From the NCBI GenBank assembly GCA_028554755.1, contig JAPTOF010000007.1, positions 12,199,001 through 12,263,000 of the forward strand: 64,000 nucleotides of DNA. Direction: 5' to 3'. Position 1 is the first letter of the stretch; each line of letters starts with the position of its first letter. The stretch is from Cordia subcordata. Taxonomy: Eukaryota > Streptophyta > Magnoliopsida > Boraginales > Cordiaceae. The notes under the pieces were generated by a model, which was not told the origin of the DNA, did no database searches, and saw nothing but the letters and a program-made list of their open reading frames with translations. A program made the translations under genes and the position numbers. Below, piece by piece: positions 11,989-23,799 of this stretch.

Positions 11989-13186
11989 TTAGCTCAACCT
12001 GGTTCCAACTTGTACAACGGTAAGTAGAATTTAAGGTAAACTTAGAGCCAAAAATGCAAGGAAGAAACATGATCTGCCATTTTTTAATCTTTAGAGATTT
12101 GCAGGCATATGCATCTGATGTAATGTTTACCGGTCAATGATTTGTTTTGCCAGTTGATTATGCCTTTTGCTCTGTCTGTGCAGTCTCTCTACGTGTGTCT
12201 TCCCCTCTATGTGGCTGCTTCTTTGTGCGGCCACTTGCACTTTCAGCAGGAAAGCAACGGCATTTTCACTCTATTATGTTCTTATTGTATAGTGTTCATT
12301 TCTAGGTTGAGATAGTAGTTTGTGTTGCTTTCGTTAACTGAGGAAAGAGAAAACCGAAAAAGCAAATCTGTAGGTGATAGAACAAATTACCTCTTTATAA
12401 TTTCAGGTATGTACTTACTAACCGATCCAGGTCGCGTGGTCCATCACCAAATTTTCCTCCCATACGTAATGGGATGGCCTAACCACATTGCTGAAGGTTG
12501 ACAGTGAAACTGGACCATTACCTAACATATAAGTGACTAAATTTCTTATTGTGAAAGTGGTAGAAGAGACTATGGCCTTGCAAAAAGTTAAATCTTGTGG
12601 TAGGGAAGATCTCCTTTTCAGCTAGAATGAAAAAGACCCACTCTAGTTGTGGTATTAGAAATTTATGTTATCTGTGCTACCCGCAGGTTATAATTAGTGT
12701 TTAAATATATATTTCAATACTTGTTATATATCATCATTGAAGCATCGAATGTTTGTTTTAATATGCAAAAAATGTTTGAATATGCATTTTAATGCTTTTG
12801 CACTTCAATTTTAATTCATTCATCATCACCAAAAGTATTAAAAGGATCTTGTTCGTATATATAGAATTTGTTCACATTTATGAAGCTAGAAATGCATGCT
12901 GTCATGCATGTGCATTTATATTCTCAAGACTGATGTGTCAAGCCTATTATTGCTTATTTGGCTTATATATATGAGTTGATTTAAGACTCCATTTTGTTTT
13001 ACGAAAAATATTTTCCTAGTAAAATTTTCTACATTTTTTCTACGTTTGGCATTCTTTTTAAAGTCAGACGAAAGTATTTAGTTTAGATAACAAAATAACC
13101 ATTCTTTTGAGAAAATGACTTTCATTTTTAAAAAGAGAGTCATTTTTCTAAAGTTTATCAACTCCATCCATTCATATTCACACCCA
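11989..13186. other. Downstream of the RsmG-like gene, no gene found
   Basis: The 3' untranslated region of the methyltransferase must begin here. I cannot place its poly(A) site with confidence. The remainder is AT-rich with no supported gene. Confidence 0.4.
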
Positions 13187-14112
13187 TTACGCACAAACCC
13201 TGTACACTGCTACGCATTACACGCACACCATACATACGCAAATTGAACACATATACCACTCATGTTTACAAACATTAGGTATACACTACACACAACTATA
13301 TAGTCTACACATCACGCTTCACACACACTACACAATACACACATACCACTCAAAGCTTACACAACACGCATTACGCACTATAGTCTATGTGTACACTACA
13401 CATATATATCACGCACACACATTATACATACTACGTATATGCTATACACATACCACAAATAAACCACATATTTCACACATTACATGCATCATGCACTGCA
13501 TACACTGCACATATTACACACCATATAAACTACGCATGCATGCATTACACTCACTATGCACCTATATCACTACAAAAAACACACAACGCATTCCATGTAC
13601 CATGCTCAAAGACTACATACACACTACACATACCATGCATACACATTGCATACACCCACAAACCACACCCATACCTCACCCCCGCCTCCCCCCAACACAC
13701 ACACACTACACACATACTACTAGCACATTACTATCACTACACTTGCACAAACCACACAAACATCCCTCCCATACACATGTTACACATATACCATACAAAC
13801 AAAGTACACAAACCACCAGCATACACGTGCTATACACATAAACCACACATAAACTATCACACATAGTAAACACTATAAATTACACACAAGTATCATACAC
13901 ATACTACACACTAACAACATAAAAACCTCCTCACACACTACACACACATACCATACACTAGACTTACACTACACACACACACTAGATACCTTACACAAAT
14001 ATGACACGTAGACCACACAAACACCTTTCCATGTACACACTGCATAGACCACAAAAAACATTTTTCCCATATATAGTATTGGTACATACACATATACTAT
14101 ATATACATGGAG
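13187..14112. repeat. A/C-rich degenerate simple-repeat tract
   Basis: About 0.9 kb is built from variations of CACACTACACATACCATACA with almost no G on the + strand. The unit is not fixed in length. Open frames occur in two overlapping phases with the same His/Thr/Tyr/Ile composition, which is what a stop-poor simple repeat gives, so I do not treat them as genes. Confidence 0.85.
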
Positions 14113-14914
14113 ACAATATCCATTCAGTTTAGAGAAGCGGCCATTCAGTCTGAAGTACACTTGTTCAAACCTATTTCAATTGAAACGTCTTCGATGTTAA
14201 GCCTTTCTTGAAAGGATTTGGATTTTGTAATATTATGAGCGGAGATGAATAATAATGAAATGACGATATAATAATGAAGTTAATTATAAAGATCAAATAT
14301 CTATATTTTTCGTTTCACTGCCTTTAATATGCCATTGTCGCCATCTCACCATCCTTGGAGACAAGTTGGCATCCAAAACATTTGAACTGTGATAAGTGAT
14401 ACAGATGGCCTAGATGAATCACGTACGTTAATCGAACAAGCATTATTGAACAAACAGCCAAACTTATATTTCACTTTGCATATACAACCATGAAATTAAC
14501 ACAATTGACAAGGATCACCAAAGTACAAATACAAAGTAAAATACATTTTATCTTTTATATTTTATCAAAGTCACATAAAACCCTCTATGTTTTAAAATCC
14601 ATAAATACTCCTTATGTTGCAAAGAATATCGTTCAAATCTTGTAATTTTTTAGGCGATTATAAAACATTTCTTATAGCATAGAGTATTAGCAACAATTAT
14701 ACACTATGAAAGTATTAGCGGATTTTAAAATAATAGAGGGATTTTATACAACTTTAACCAGAAAAGGAAAAAAAAAAAAAAAAAAAGAAAACAACAGAGT
14801 AAAATGTACTTTACTTAAAAGAAAGAAAGAGAAAAAACAGGGACGCTGAATCATGAATACGTATGCCTTCATTGCCCATTTCACTTGCAAATACTTCGAG
14901 AAAGGCTTCTTGAT
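14113..14914. other. AT-rich spacer, nothing recognised
   Basis: This is non-coding AT-rich sequence with an A run near 14768-14790. No element boundaries are seen. Confidence 0.4.
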
Positions 14915-14920
14915 TTTATT
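14915..14920 (-). terminator. Canonical poly(A) signal of the small glycine-rich gene
   Basis: AATAAA on the minus strand starts 13 bases after the TGA stop of the gene at 14933-15253. Confidence 0.4.
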
Positions 14921-14932
14921 GTTAGCCGTAAC

Positions 14933-15253
14933 TCAGCCACCCCCACCACCGTCCCCAGCGCCGCCTCCATGAGAACTGCCACACCCGCTGCCACCGATTT
15001 CCGCCAAGTGAGCCATGGCGGCGATCATCGCAACGTCACCGGCATCCTTACTGTGCGTGTTTGTCGCCGTCCCGGACTGATTGGAACTCGCATGGAGGCG
15101 ACCATCACCACCCATGGCAGCAGCGTCTCCATTCTTTTTGCTGCTTCCTCCTGATGATGAATGTTGTGAATACCTTTTATTCGAAGATGCTTCATCATCA
15201 TCAGACGCTTGGGTAGATTTTTTTCTTCTAAGCTTTGGTATGCAAAAGCACAT
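14933..15253 (-). CDS. Small hypothetical glycine-rich plant protein (106 aa)
   Basis: I do not recognise a named family. The first ATG gives MCFCIPKLRRKKS: two Cys near the N-terminus, then a basic cluster, a combination that could allow membrane association through lipidation (inference). Next come an acidic patch (SDDDEASS), a Ser/Gly/Asn-rich middle and a C-terminus AAMAHLAEIGGSGCGSSHGG ending in a run of Gly. Small plant proteins of this layout (basic start, Ala/His segment, Gly/Cys tail) are known but mostly uncharacterised. Support for a real gene is the GC-rich, codon-like composition in an AT-rich setting, a TATA-like GATATAAATA upstream and an AATAAA just downstream. The frame extends five codons upstream only through a GTG, so the internal ATG is the better start. 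Confidence 0.5.
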   Translation of the reverse strand: MCFCIPKLRRKKSTQASDDDEASSNKRYSQHSSSGGSSKKNGDAAAMGGDGRLHASSNQSGTATNTHSKDAGDVAMIAAMAHLAEIGGSGCGSSHGGGAGDGGGGG

Positions 15254-15310
15254 TTTCTTGCTCGTCACCCACTAATGATCTACTCAGCAAAAAATATAGC
15301 ACTGCTAGAT

Positions 15311-15320
15311 TATTTATATC
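15311..15320 (-). promoter_or_regulatory. TATA-like element upstream of the small glycine-rich gene
   Basis: The minus strand reads GATATAAATA about 58 bases upstream of the ATG at 15253. This fits a plant core promoter with a short leader. Confidence 0.35.
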
Positions 15321-15689
15321 ACCAAATACTGTGTTTTCCCCTAATCAGGTAATGCATGTTATCTATGTCATTTTCCTAATTACTTCCTTGTCCTACTATT
15401 TTATAAAATGTATCTCATCATAATCTTCTTGTGTTTTTCAGAAAGTGATATGCTCGTAATTTTTTTCTTAATTATTGCAAAGACTATCATGTAGAGGGAT
15501 AATTATATCATGTATTTACATTATGGTACCTCAAAGGGACCATGATGTATCGGCCAATAGATTTCACAATCCGGTTGTTGGATCGATGTGAAATTTAAGG
15601 AGTTCACTGCCTTCATGCCAATGAGCACAACACAACAATCCGATTGTTAATCGGACATTAATAACACCTTCAACTACGAGCTTCGAAAT

Positions 15690-15975
15690 CATTTACAGAC
15701 GGTGAACATATTATTCACAAGTTGAGATATATTGTTCATAGATTTTGAATATATTTAAAGAGTCATAAACATGTAATTTATCGTTGTGAATATATGATAT
15801 AAAACTTTTGAACATATAATGTAAACGTAATAGATAAATAAATCAAATAATTAAGAAGTTTTGAATATAAAGTGTTTAAAATTGTAAACATATAATATGC
15901 GATTTGTAAATAATTAAAAACTGTGGACGTATAACATAAAAATTGTGAATTTATAATAACAAAATTATGAACGAG
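15690..15975. repeat. Degenerate short tandem repeat, unit like TTGTGAACATATAATRTAAA
   Basis: Variants of GTGAACATATAATGTAAA recur about eight times with 20-40-bp spacing (for example near 15705, 15735, 15783, 15810, 15885, 15930 and 15950). No coding potential is seen. It may be an old minisatellite or a transposon subterminal array. Confidence 0.5.
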
Positions 15976-16444
15976 CTATTGCAGGATGCACAATGCTAGG
16001 TGGGTTCATAATGTTTACAGTGCATGGTATCTACACTCTAATTAACTAGCTAATTGAAAAAAGAAAACCACAAGGTTTTAAATAACTAATTATGCATGAA
16101 TGCAAATGCAAATTTTCGTCCAAACTTACGCTCATTTATACTAGTATTTGCATACAACAAGCGTGTGATATATACTTTATTGCGCTGGATGGAATATGGG
16201 AATGAAGGGAGATATGTGCCAACTTTAAAAATTATCAATAAGTTTTCAAAAATAACAAGGATTAATTAGCTAATTTGGTAAATTAATATAGGATAACCTA
16301 CATTAGATTCCTTTTCCTTCAAATCATTAACAGCATGCTAATCATGTTGTATGATGTGATTATGATGTCAATGATTATTAGCACGCTGCTGAAAGCTAAT
16401 TAGGTGAATTTAAGAATCAATAATTTTTAAAGTGACCATTTTAA
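15976..16444. other. AT-rich spacer, nothing recognised
   Basis: No gene or element end is supported in this stretch. Confidence 0.4.
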
Positions 16445-16808
16445 GGCTAACTCTAATAGATGTCCTAAATCATTCTCTACTCGACATGTAGGGGTAGATG
16501 TAAGGATAAATGACTCCAACCGATTCCTTACATCTAGCTCTACATTTGTTGATAAAAATTTCATCCCAAAATAATTTTTGATATTCCCAAATTTGTTGGC
16601 ATTCTCATTTTCTAAAATAATATTAAGAAAATTTTAAAATAGGAAAGCAGTTGGAGTAATATTCAAATAAAGATTCTCTTAAACGAGAATTTGATTAAAC
16701 GTAAGAAAACTATCTGAGTTAAACTAAAATACATAATCGCTATATATAAGAAAATGATACAATTTATTATATATAAAAGAAAAATTAAGGAATTTGTTAG
16801 AGTTAGCC
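16445..16808. mobile_element. 364-bp MITE flanked by TAA (Tourist/Harbinger-like)
   Basis: The ends are inverted: left GGCTAACTCTAA, right TTAGAGTTAGCC, a perfect 12-bp match. TAA occurs directly outside both ends (16442-16444 and 16809-16811). A three-base TWA duplication is the signature of PIF/Harbinger-type insertion. Inside is a second inverted pair (TAGATGTAAGGA and TCCTTACATCTAG). No coding sequence is present. Confidence 0.75.
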
Positions 16809-17139
16809 TAATAATAGGCTGGGGTCAATGGTATAACATCAACCATTGTTGTCACAATTATTCAGAAAGTGCACAGTTGAAATTGTAAAGCTGAACATAT
16901 TATTGGATCTACGTGTATTAGACAGTGAATACGTTAAAAGAATGTTAATAATCCAATAAGATGGATTCCAAAGTGATTCAAAAGTAATTCATGGCGTGCA
17001 TCACGGGAAGAAAAGGAAACAAATGATTGAACAATTTAGGAAGTGATAACACATGGGCTGCATTATTCGGTCGACAATTTTCCTGAAAACCTGATGCATT
17101 ACGAAGATCTGACCCGCGTAAATATATATACATGTATAC

Positions 17140-17478
17140 TAATAATGGTAGTTTTTCTAATTCTAATTCTTGATTCAAAAGAGAATCTAATTTTAATTTT
17201 GAAATTTTAAAATTCTATTGTACATTCTATTTTTCTCATTAAGTTATTTAAATCTTAATCTCGATTAAAAATATTAAATTATAGTTTATAATTTTAAATA
17301 AGATTTTCTTTTAAAATTTTTAATTTTAGTTCTAACTTCAAAATCTTTTTAAAAATTGTATTGGAATAGATGTAAATATTCTTTTTTGCTCTCAAGTTCA
17401 AGTCACCATTGGGATGAATTAAATTCACTATTAATTCTTTAAAAAGAAAGAGGAAGAAAAAAGTATTATGACTTTATA
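17140..17478. repeat. AT-rich dispersed repeat, left part (split by a Helitron)
   Basis: Phrases such as TTCTATTNTACATTCTATTT, ATTAAATTATA and TTAGTTCTAACTTCAAAAT occur here in the same order as at 19390-19600 and 31990-32180. The element probably continues after the Helitron at 18561. I could not define its ends. Confidence 0.55.
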
Positions 17479-18560
17479 TCTATATCTATACTATATTATA
17501 TAGAAGAATCATTTGCAATATAATAATGACAAGTGTCGCACAAATAATGTTCTTAAAATCCTTTTGCCACGTGACACTCTTACATTACAATGACATCAAC
17601 AGCTATATTTGGTGAGTAAATGATTTTGTTTTATTTTAGTGAGATTTACATTGATTTATTAATTTATTTTAATATTTACATATTACATTCGAGAATTATG
17701 ACATGCAATCTGGATTGATTGTTGATATTTATAGTAACTTTCCAATTTAGTTGTTGTCAAATTATTACCTATTTTAATTATTTTATATTACTATAATAAA
17801 AATTATTGCAATTTATTTAATATAGCATTATTGTATAATGCTATTTATGGTAATTTGAATTTTGGTGAATATCGACAAATTACCTTTTTATTCATATATT
17901 TTTTATATTTAGATCCTATATTTTATATTATATTTTTTTATTAGTAAAACTTTTACCCACATACGCCATTACACATTGTAGATCTTTCATTTTTTTAATT
18001 TTATTTTGTCCTTTCGGTTAATTGTGTTCTTTTAAAATTTCAGTATTGTATCTATCCTTTCTTTCAAAATGATCTTTTTATTGCAAAATTGGTAGTAGAT
18101 ATTCCTTGATTCCTAAATAGCTTAATATCCATATATTCATTTCTTCTTAATATTTCGTTTACTTTTTATATTTCGGAATTTATTTATATTTTTTATGTGT
18201 GTTCTTATATGTAAAACTATTAGTGTTCTTAATAACAATAATTTTTCTTATGAAATATCTACAAGAATTAAATAGGATACTTAAATTCAGAAAGTTAAAA
18301 AAGAAAAATCAAGATTTTCACTTGGCGATCTACATTTATTTAAGTTTAATTAACTCATTTGTAGAAGTAAAACTATTATTGAATTAGAACAATTGATATT
18401 AAAAGAGAAATATAAATTCTATTTTCTATACGAATCTATGTTTATTTAATTCTCAAAGTATAATTTGATAGCAATGTTTAGATTAATATAAAAAAACATT
18501 TTTTTTAAAAAAACTAAACATATATTTCGCAACCCGTGCGTGACACGGGTGTTACACTAG
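17479..18560 (+). mobile_element. Non-autonomous Helitron (about 1.1 kb)
   Basis: The left end reads A then TCTATATCTATACTATATTA, a typical plant Helitron 5' TC start (a second possible start lies 6 bp further in). The right end has the stem ACCCGTG-CGTGA-CACGGGT, a ten-base spacer and CTAG followed by T. These are the Helitron hallmarks: 5' TC, 3' hairpin plus CTRR, insertion between A and T without target duplication. There is no RepHel coding sequence, so it depends on another element for movement. Confidence 0.8.
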
Positions 18561-19985
18561 TATGTTATATAGTAGCTATATATAGATATAGGGTTTTCCC
18601 ACTCTTTTTCTTCATTTGATTTGTGATTCAACGTTTATTTTTATTTTTATAATTCTTGCGGCTTAGTTTAGATCTATTCGTTGGCCGAAAACGATTCGAA
18701 TGAGTTACGGACACTTACCAAATTTACTAAAATTTTTAAGGAATAATGAAAAATAGAATGCCATAATTTACCAAGAGATTTTATTGGAATAATGATTAAA
18801 GATGCCACCTCATCAAAGTAATTCCTAGAAAATGCCACATCAAACAAATGTTAAGAGATATTTTTAACCAAAAATAAAACTTTACAGATGCCATTTTAGC
18901 GTTTTAGTTTTTTAATATGATAACACCTCATTAAAATAAAACATCTACTTATGTGTCTTCTTTTGTTTTTAATAATCCTGCTCTAACATTTGTTTTTGCT
19001 TGAGTAATTTGTGTTACAAACTAATTCCAAAGATTTGAATTGAAAAATTATTATTTTACAACTCACACTATTTTATATCACTTTCAAAAAATCTAACATT
19101 AATTATGAAAAAATCAAAAAGTCTCATTGGTAGAAAGATGCCACCTTATCAACAAAGAACTCTTTGGCAATGTCACATCGCCCAAGTATTAAAAGATGTT
19201 TTGACCAGAATAAAGTTCTTATGGATGTCATGTCAATATTTTAATTTTTTAATGTAATGACACCTCATCAAAATAAAATATTTATTTATGTTCTTTCTTT
19301 TATTTTAATGGGTCTGATGTAACATTGGTTTCACTTAAGTATTTTTTATTACAAACGAACCACAAATATTTAAACTGAAAAAAAAGGAATGTAATTCTAA
19401 TTCCAAAAATTTGGAGTTCTATTATATATTCTATTTCTCTCATTTAAATTTTAAATTTTAATCCCAATTAACAATATTAAATTATATTTCTACCATTTTA
19501 AATTAAATTTCTTTGAAATTTTTCATTTTGTTTCTAACTTCAAAATATTTTTTAATAATTATAATTAGAATAAACTCAAATAAAAAATTCTTTAAGGGAC
19601 TTAACTTTAAATCATTGTTGGGGTAAATGAAAAATCACTATTAGTTCCCTTTTAAAAGAGATAAAAAAAGAAAGCATTTTGATTTAATGTTTCTTATATA
19701 AATAGTTATATAATATAGGTTTTTTTTTTTCCATTCTTTCTCTTAATCTGATTTATGGATCAATTTAAGTTTTTGTTTTTTAATATTTGAAAATTAATGA
19801 GTTTTCACCTTGCACATCACCATCTGTGAGAGTATATAAATAACTTGTACTCTATTTTACACTTGCTTATGTGACATCCATAGAGGTTTGAGGTTTAGCT
19901 TTTATATACATACTACTAGAATAAGGTTCTTTGTAAGACTACAAAAATAGTGTATCTTCTAATTAACAAAAGTGAGCGCTATAGG
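18561..19985. repeat. AT-rich dispersed repeat with a 336-bp tandem duplication
   Basis: Sequence from about 18797 (AAAGATGCCACCTCATCAAA) recurs from about 19133 (AAAGATGCCACCTTATCAAC) with a steady 335-337-bp offset through ACAAACTAATTCC / ACAAACGAACCAC. The second copy continues to about 19700 with similarity to 31880-32210. No coding potential is present. The Sirevirus at 19986 is inserted just after it. Confidence 0.6.
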
Positions 19986-22005
19986 TGTTGGATTTATATG
20001 TTTTAATTATGTTTTGATGATGTCATTATTATACTATAAATTAATTAAATTACTTTTCTTGAGTATAATTGAACTTAGCTTGAAGACTTGAGTATTATGA
20101 AGTCTTGGTGATCAAATTGGAGGCATTTGAAGATCTTGAAGCTTGAAGTACTTGGAGAATTCATATAAGGTCTTTTTAGTTTTTATCATGTCAAATTGAT
20201 TTTTATAGATGAACCTTATTATGAGCTCAAATGCATTTCATTACCATGTGCATCTTTTGCATTTTCGATCATCTTTTCTCCTTAATATGTTCTTCTTCAA
20301 AATGACTTTAATTGTACATTTGCATTTTGTTCTCTGTAGATTTTTTCCATAAAGTAAGTGTAAATTAGCTATAGCATGCTCTTATGACTTCTTACTACTA
20401 GTATATATGTGTATATATGCATTAGTATAAGTGTATAACATGTATTTAACCTATTTCTTGTAGTAAAAGCTTTTTAACCTATAACTATAGCTTTACACTT
20501 TGGGAACTTTCTTTATATGTTGGATAATCATATTGCATATCTTGTATATTGCATGAGCATGTAATCTAGCATGTTTTTTACTCAAATCCTATAGTATTTT
20601 TAAGATTATTACATTGCTTCCATTATTTCAACTTAAATTATTGCTTTACTCATTGGTCAATAGCATTGCATGATGGATATATCTTTTAGCTTGGAAAAAC
20701 ATGTGCTTTTATGCTTGTTGAGTCAAATTCCTGCAAAATTTTGAATAAAACAAGTTATATTTGCTTTATACAACTTGCATGAGGCATATATGATATGTAT
20801 ATATGTATCTAAGTATATATGCAATTTGCTTGATTTGAACATTACAAGAAATCTTCTCTTTTGCATAAAAAATTTGCAAAATCTGCTAGATTATGTTGTT
20901 TAATCCAAGTTGAGCATTGCATTTAATGTTTGGTTGAAATAGATAAGTTGCGTTTATGAGATATGATAGGTTGAGTGTTTGGTATATGTATAGAGCCCTG
21001 CAATTTATAGGAAAATAGCTGTGTTTGGTGCTTGAGCTGTCATTGTTGACTTTTGGTTGATTTTTAGCAGCTTTTATCAGTTCTGCAGTACCTGTTTCCA
21101 AGTATTGGCTAGCCATACCGGGGAGCTGGCACCAGTAGGTATTGGCTAAGGTTTGGATACCTTATATGCCTTGCCACTTTTTTTAGAGAGCTTTGTTTTT
21201 ATGGTGACTGAGGTATACCAGTCAGCCAGTAGAAGCAGTGTGCCTGGTGGCTGAGGACACCAGCTGATCGGTAGGGTCAGTTAGTAGATGTACTTTTCTA
21301 CAATACATTTTTTGAATGTTGGAAGTTTACTTTTGGCTATTTTAAACACATTCCATACCCCAAACCTCAGATACAACTTGATCAAGAGCATTTTTTCAAG
21401 CCTTCTAACATTCAGTACACTCTCTTGCAATCTTGCTTCATTTATTACATCTTCATTGATTGCATATTATCGGCATTCATTAATCAAGTCTTTGAGCTTA
21501 GAAATTGCCTATCTACTTAGAGCAATATAAGAAGGTTTATATACCTCTTGTACACTTGCTCAATAGAAGTTCTTGGAAAAAACCATCTCTTGCTATTACA
21601 TTGAGAGTGTTATTTATTCTTAGGTAGCATAATTGTAAAGAACTTTCTATCAAAGAGTGAAGGGTTGAAATCCTTAGGTATTGGGTTAATACTTGTGGTC
21701 TTTGTGGTGAAGCAAAGGTTGTGATCATTATTTTATGCTTTTATAACATACTAAGCAAGAAGCCAATTCACTAGTGAAGTTTTCCAAACCCTAGGAGAAG
21801 ATCGTAGGTAGTGGACTAGGCCCTCGAGAGTTCAAACTACTCTAAATCGCTACGTTTGATCTTCTAACGTAAGCCTTTTACATTTCAAGTATATGTTTCA
21901 TATATTGTATGTATTATTGCTTGAATTGTTTGTTAAAAGTTTTAAAATACTTTTTGTGCCATTAATCCAATTCACCCCTCTATTGGATTTGTTCTTTGGG
22001 CAACA
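19986..22005 (+). repeat. 5' LTR of Sirevirus-like element 1 (2020 bp)
   Basis: It pairs with 29177-30901. It contains a block at about 21000-21270, rich in CCAGT/CCGG/AGCTGG motifs, that is missing from the right LTR. LTRs are identical at insertion, so the block was probably deleted from the right copy later. Confidence 0.92.
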
Positions 22006-22007
22006 CG

Positions 22008-22019
22008 TGGCATCAGAGC
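22008..22019 (+). promoter_or_regulatory. Primer binding site of Sirevirus-like element 1
   Basis: TGGCATCAGAGC lies two bases after the LTR. It is the tRNA-iMet primer site TGGTATCAGAGC with one transition. Confidence 0.8.
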
Positions 22020-22100
22020 TTAGATATCTACACATTAATTACATAATTTGTTATTTGCATTTTTGTGTGTTTTTAACTTAACCGTCTAGAGCTAAAGATC

Positions 22101-23780
22101 ATGGCACATTGAATTCAAGGAGGTCTTTCCACCACTAGAGTCCCATACTTTGATGGAACCAACTATGCATTTTGGAAGGTTAGAATGAGAATATTTTTGT
22201 AGGCCAACTATTATGTTGCATGGAAAACCATAGTTAACGGACCTAGTATCCTTTCCAAAGAAGTAAATGATGTAAAGGTCCCTAAACCAGAAGAAGAATT
22301 GGATAAGGATGATATTAAATTAGTTGAAGCAAAAGTGAATGTCATTCACTACGTTTACCTTGCATTAGATCCCTCCGAATTCAACAAAATCATAGGATGC
22401 ACCACGGCTAAGGAGATATGGGATCAACTAGAGGTCACATATGAAGGCAATAATCAAGTTAAAGAAACTATGATTAGCATGCTTGTGCATATATGAAATG
22501 TTTTCTATGTGTCTAGATGAAATATTAAGCAAATGTTTTCAAGATTTATTGAAATTGTTAACTCCTTGAAGTCTCTTAGCAAGAACTACGAGAATGCCTA
22601 ACTTGTAAGGAAGCTCTTGAAAAGCCTACCAATGGCTTGGCTACCAAAGACTATAGCCATTAAGGAGTCCAAGGACCTCAACACCTTGCAATTGAGTAAA
22701 CTTGTCGAATCATGAATTGGAGCTCAAGGAGCTAGAGAAACAACCAAAGGCCAACAAAACTATTGCTCTTAAGGCCACATCACAAGAAGAATCAACAAGT
22801 AAAAGTGAGAGTCAAGATGTTGATGAAATGACCATGTTCTCCAAATTTAAGAGATTCATGAAGACGCAGAAGTTCAATCCAAAGAAAGAACAAAAGAGAG
22901 AGGTAAGTAAAGGTGAGATTAATAAAGAATTAGTTTGTTTTAAATACAAGAAATAGGGACATGTCAAAGCCAAGTGTCCATTGAGGAAGAAGGTTGAGAA
23001 TAATTCAAAAAGAAGGCCTTGAAGGCCACTTGGAGTGACTCAGAGTCAAGTGATGAAGAAGAAGACTCCATTGAAAAAGAATTTGCCAACCTATATCTCA
23101 TGGTGAAACAGGAAGATGAGGTAAGTGAAAACTATGTCTTTTGTGATGAAAATAGTTCATATGAAGAATTAGAGGAAATGTATGATGAGATGCTTATAGA
23201 GTTCAAGAAGATGGTTAACAAAAACAAAGAGCTTAAGAAAATGTTTTGTCTCTTGAAAGTAAATTGTGTTTGCATGGAAAAAGAGAGTTTGAAAAAGAAT
23301 TTGGAAAAGAAGGAAACCAACGTTGATTTACAAAAAAAAAATGAAGATTTGAAAGCAAAGGTCAACGGTTTAGAAAATGTGGTTTCAAAATTTACAAATG
23401 GAACCAAAAATTTGAATGCGTTGCTCGGAAAACAACATTGTGTCTTTGATAAAGCCGAGATTGGTTATGATTCGTCTTCAAAACAAAAGTCTTACATGAA
23501 ATTCTTTGAAAAGAAACCAAGCTCTTCCAAGATTGACTCTTCAAAGCTAAGAATGTTTTTCAAAAGAGACATGATCATTACGAAAAGTATTTTGTAAAAG
23601 CATCTTCTTCAAGTGCTCTTAAAGTTACATGCAACTATTGTTGTAGAAATGAACATCCTTCACATAAATACTTTATTAAAAGATATGGCGAGAAAAAATA
23701 CAACTTAATGTGGGTTCCTAAGGGAACTAAAACTAATGTTCAAGGACCCAACAAGCCATGGGTACCAAATTATATTTGAT
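22101..23780 (+). pseudogene. Sirevirus gag (degenerate)
   Basis: The frame opens with ATG at 22101 but meets TGA at codon 4. Recognisable parts in order are FDGTNYAFWKVRMRIF, ALDPSEFNKIIGCTTAKEIW, DQLEVTYEGNNQVKE and LVRKLLKSLPMAW. A zinc knuckle at 22936-22977 reads CFKYKK-stop-GHVKAKC, with the second Cys replaced by Tyr and a stop at the position of Pro or Gln. A Glu/Lys-rich coiled coil follows (about 23100-23500), then a second knuckle remnant TCNYCCRNEHPSHKY. Gag would form the particle; this copy cannot. Confidence 0.88.
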
Positions 23781-23799
23781 TTAATTGTGTAGGTTTGCC

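Noticed and set aside
13387..13866. Two overlapping 150-160-codon open frames on the + strand
   Set aside because: They lie entirely in the A/C-rich simple repeat, have the same His/Thr/Tyr/Ile composition in both phases and no domain. Stop codons are simply rare in such sequence.
14885..15154. 89-codon frame on the + strand
   Set aside because: It is the antisense shadow of the better-supported minus-strand glycine-rich frame, with no start context or homology signal.
20986..21280. Possible separate insertion inside the left LTR of Sirevirus 1
   Set aside because: No target duplication or inverted ends flank the block, and similar motifs survive at the matching position of the right LTR. 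Deletion from the right LTR is simpler.
22299..22496. Possible independent small gene (65 codons)
   Set aside because: Its sequence (GCTTAKEIWDQLEVTYEG) is the conserved Sirevirus gag core, and it is part of that pseudogene.
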